Part shown: in pieces, positions 15,072 to 15,813 of the stretch
Position numbering within the stretch: the first letter of the stretch is position 1
Layout of the letters: each line of letters opens with the position of its first letter
Assembly (NCBI GenBank): GCA_046757965.1
Contig: JBHHZI010000072.1
Span: 1 to 15,813 of the forward strand
From: JBHHZI01 sp046757965
GTDB taxonomy: Bacteria; Acidobacteriota; Polarisedimenticolia; SMYD01
Direction: 5' to 3'
Length of the DNA stretch: 15,813 nt
Position numbers and translations under genes: made by a program
Notes under the pieces: generated by a model
What the model was told of the DNA's origin: nothing
Database searches by the model: none
Seen by the model: only the letters and a program-made list of their open reading frames with translations

Positions 15072-15212
15072 GGGTTTTGCCTCGGGAAGCGGGACTGCCG
15101 CGAATAACACGTGGAACAGGGGAATTATTGCGGCCGGCCGCCGGGGGGTCAACCCGCGCCTTGAAACGGCCCTCCGGCCGGCCTAGATTGACACCCGGGG
15201 CAGATCACGCCG
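15072..15212. promoter_or_regulatory. Divergent intergenic region between dsbD and the BON-protein gene
   Basis: These 141 bp must hold both promoters if the two starts are right. Two GGCCGGCC palindromes lie at 15132-15139 (within a 12-bp palindrome, 15130-15141) and 15176-15183. Short AT-rich patches at about 15103-15110 and 15121-15129 are the likeliest place for the dsbD promoter. A perfect TTGACA at 15188-15193 has no acceptable -10 at 16-18 bp. No clear promoter can be assigned. Confidence 0.3.
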
Positions 15213-15813
15213 ATGCGACACCTTGTACATCCCTTGCGTCGATGGCTCGGCGCCATCCTTCTGGTCGCCGTTCCCGTCGTTCCCTCGCCCCGCGCCGCCG
15301 TCGGCCCCCTCCCCGCCAGCGATGCCGCGCTGGCGACGGCTGTGCAGGCGCGCCTGGCCCGCTCGGCCCGCCTGTTCGCCAGCCGGCCTCCGCGGGTCTC
15401 GGCGACGGGCGGCACGGTCCGTCTGTCCGGGACAGTCCCGGACCTGGCCACGCGGCGACGGGCCGTCCGGATCGCCGCCGGACAGCGTGGAGTCCTGGAG
15501 ATCGAGACCGACCTGCCCGTTGCCGGGCGGAATCGCACCGACCGGGCCCTCAGGATCCAGATCGACGCGCAGCTTGCGACTCATGCCGATCTGCGTCCCC
15601 CGCGGGTCACCACCACCGTCGACGGCGGACGCGTGATCGTTCAGGGTCAGGTGAACTCGGTGGGCCGCTACCTGTTCGTCCGCGACCGGCTCGAGCACAT
15701 CAGCGGACTCTCCGAGATCGATCTCTCGAACCTGACCATCGAATCACGACAGGACGGGCCGATCGATGACGACGACCTCCGGGACGCCATGGTGAGCCTC
15801 ATCCGCGACCCGT
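15213..15813 (+). CDS. Secreted BON-domain repeat protein, cut by the right window edge
   Basis: The frame from ATG 15213 is open to the last base (200 complete codons) and so continues outside the window. The N-terminus (RRWLGAILLVAVPVV, then SPRAAVG) looks like a signal peptide. Two BON domains follow at about 35-103 and 108-177, each with a helix, then a strand such as GTVRLSGTV (67-75) or GRVIVQGQV (139-147), then a helix and a strand. A third unit seems to begin near residue 185 (DDDDLRDAMVSLIRDP). BON domains occur in OsmY-, DolP- and secretin-associated envelope proteins that bind phospholipid or other envelope components. The ribosome-binding site is weak (CCGGGGCAG). Continuous GC-ending codons and conserved pattern support coding. 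Full length, further domains and exact role are unknown. Confidence 0.72.
   Translation, partial: MRHLVHPLRRWLGAILLVAVPVVPSPRAAVGPLPASDAALATAVQARLARSARLFASRPPRVSATGGTVRLSGTVPDLATRRRAVRIAAGQRGVLEIETDLPVAGRNRTDRALRIQIDAQLATHADLRPPRVTTTVDGGRVIVQGQVNSVGRYLFVRDRLEHISGLSEIDLSNLTIESRQDGPIDDDDLRDAMVSLIRDP

Noticed and set aside
13848..15107. 419-codon plus-strand frame opposite dsbD
   Set aside because: Antisense shadow; DsbD has every redox Cys and the expected membrane topology.
15130..15183. Pair of GGCCGGCC palindromes as a regulatory repeat
   Set aside because: In DNA this GC-rich such 8-mers are expected by chance; no spacing or flanking conservation supports a site.
15188..15193. Perfect TTGACA as the -35 of the BON-protein gene
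   Set aside because: At 16-18 bp the -10 position falls on the start codon (around CGATGC) and does not resemble TATAAT.
1..15813. CRISPR array, tRNA, rRNA, insertion sequence or phage genes
   Set aside because: No regularly spaced direct repeats, no cloverleaf or rRNA-like sequence recognised by eye, and no transposase, integrase or terminal inverted repeats seen.

Overview
The window is high-GC DNA of a Gram-negative bacterium: most genes end about 90% of codons in G or C, and there are outer-membrane, periplasmic and type IV pilus proteins. The combination of oversized PilW/PilX-like pilins, a BcsA/BcsC-like pair, DsbD and BON proteins would suit Acidobacteriota or another delta-proteobacteria-like lineage. 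That placement is inference; no rRNA or other marker is present.

Layout. (a) 1-346: the probable 3' end of an unrecognised plus-strand gene (stop at 198), then a long hairpin with a T-run at 250-331. (b) 347-1492, minus: a CPBP (CAAX-type) membrane protease. (c) 1535-1765: an unusually AT-rich regulatory stretch with a good sigma70-type promoter (1672-1699) and a 10-bp-phased tandem repeat (1611-1627). (d) 1766-7318, plus: a tight minor-pilin operon of fimT/gspH-like, pilV-like, pilW-like and pilX-like genes. The last two carry very large C-terminal ectodomains: fibronectin-III and Ig-like repeats in one, calcium-loop-like motifs in the other. (e) 7319-7715: a GC-rich leader or intergenic stretch without a convincing gene. 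(f) 7716-11842, plus: a two-gene polysaccharide synthase/exporter operon. It encodes a BcsA-type processive glycosyltransferase with two C-terminal PilZ domains, and a TPR plus beta-barrel BcsC-like outer-membrane exporter; the genes overlap by 4 nt. No bcsB, bcsZ or bcsQ is seen. (g) 11871-12626, minus: a PAP2-family lipid phosphatase. (h) 12749-13213, plus: a stand-alone two-CBS-domain protein, behind a promoter whose -35 lies in one arm of an inverted repeat. (i) 13242-15071, minus: a full-length DsbD. (j) 15213-15813, plus: a secreted BON-repeat protein cut by the right edge.

How the parts may fit together. The four pilins look like the priming or tip set of a type IV pilus, with an adhesive PilW. 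The synthase/exporter pair would make and secrete a beta-glucan (cellulose-like) polymer under c-di-GMP control through its PilZ domains. Together they resemble a surface-attachment or biofilm locus. DsbD could keep periplasmic thiol chemistry working for the Cys-rich PilW-like protein. These links rest on proximity and are inference. The most novel-looking points are the tandem-PilZ BcsA paired directly with a BcsC-like exporter without BcsB, and the fibronectin-tailed minor pilin.
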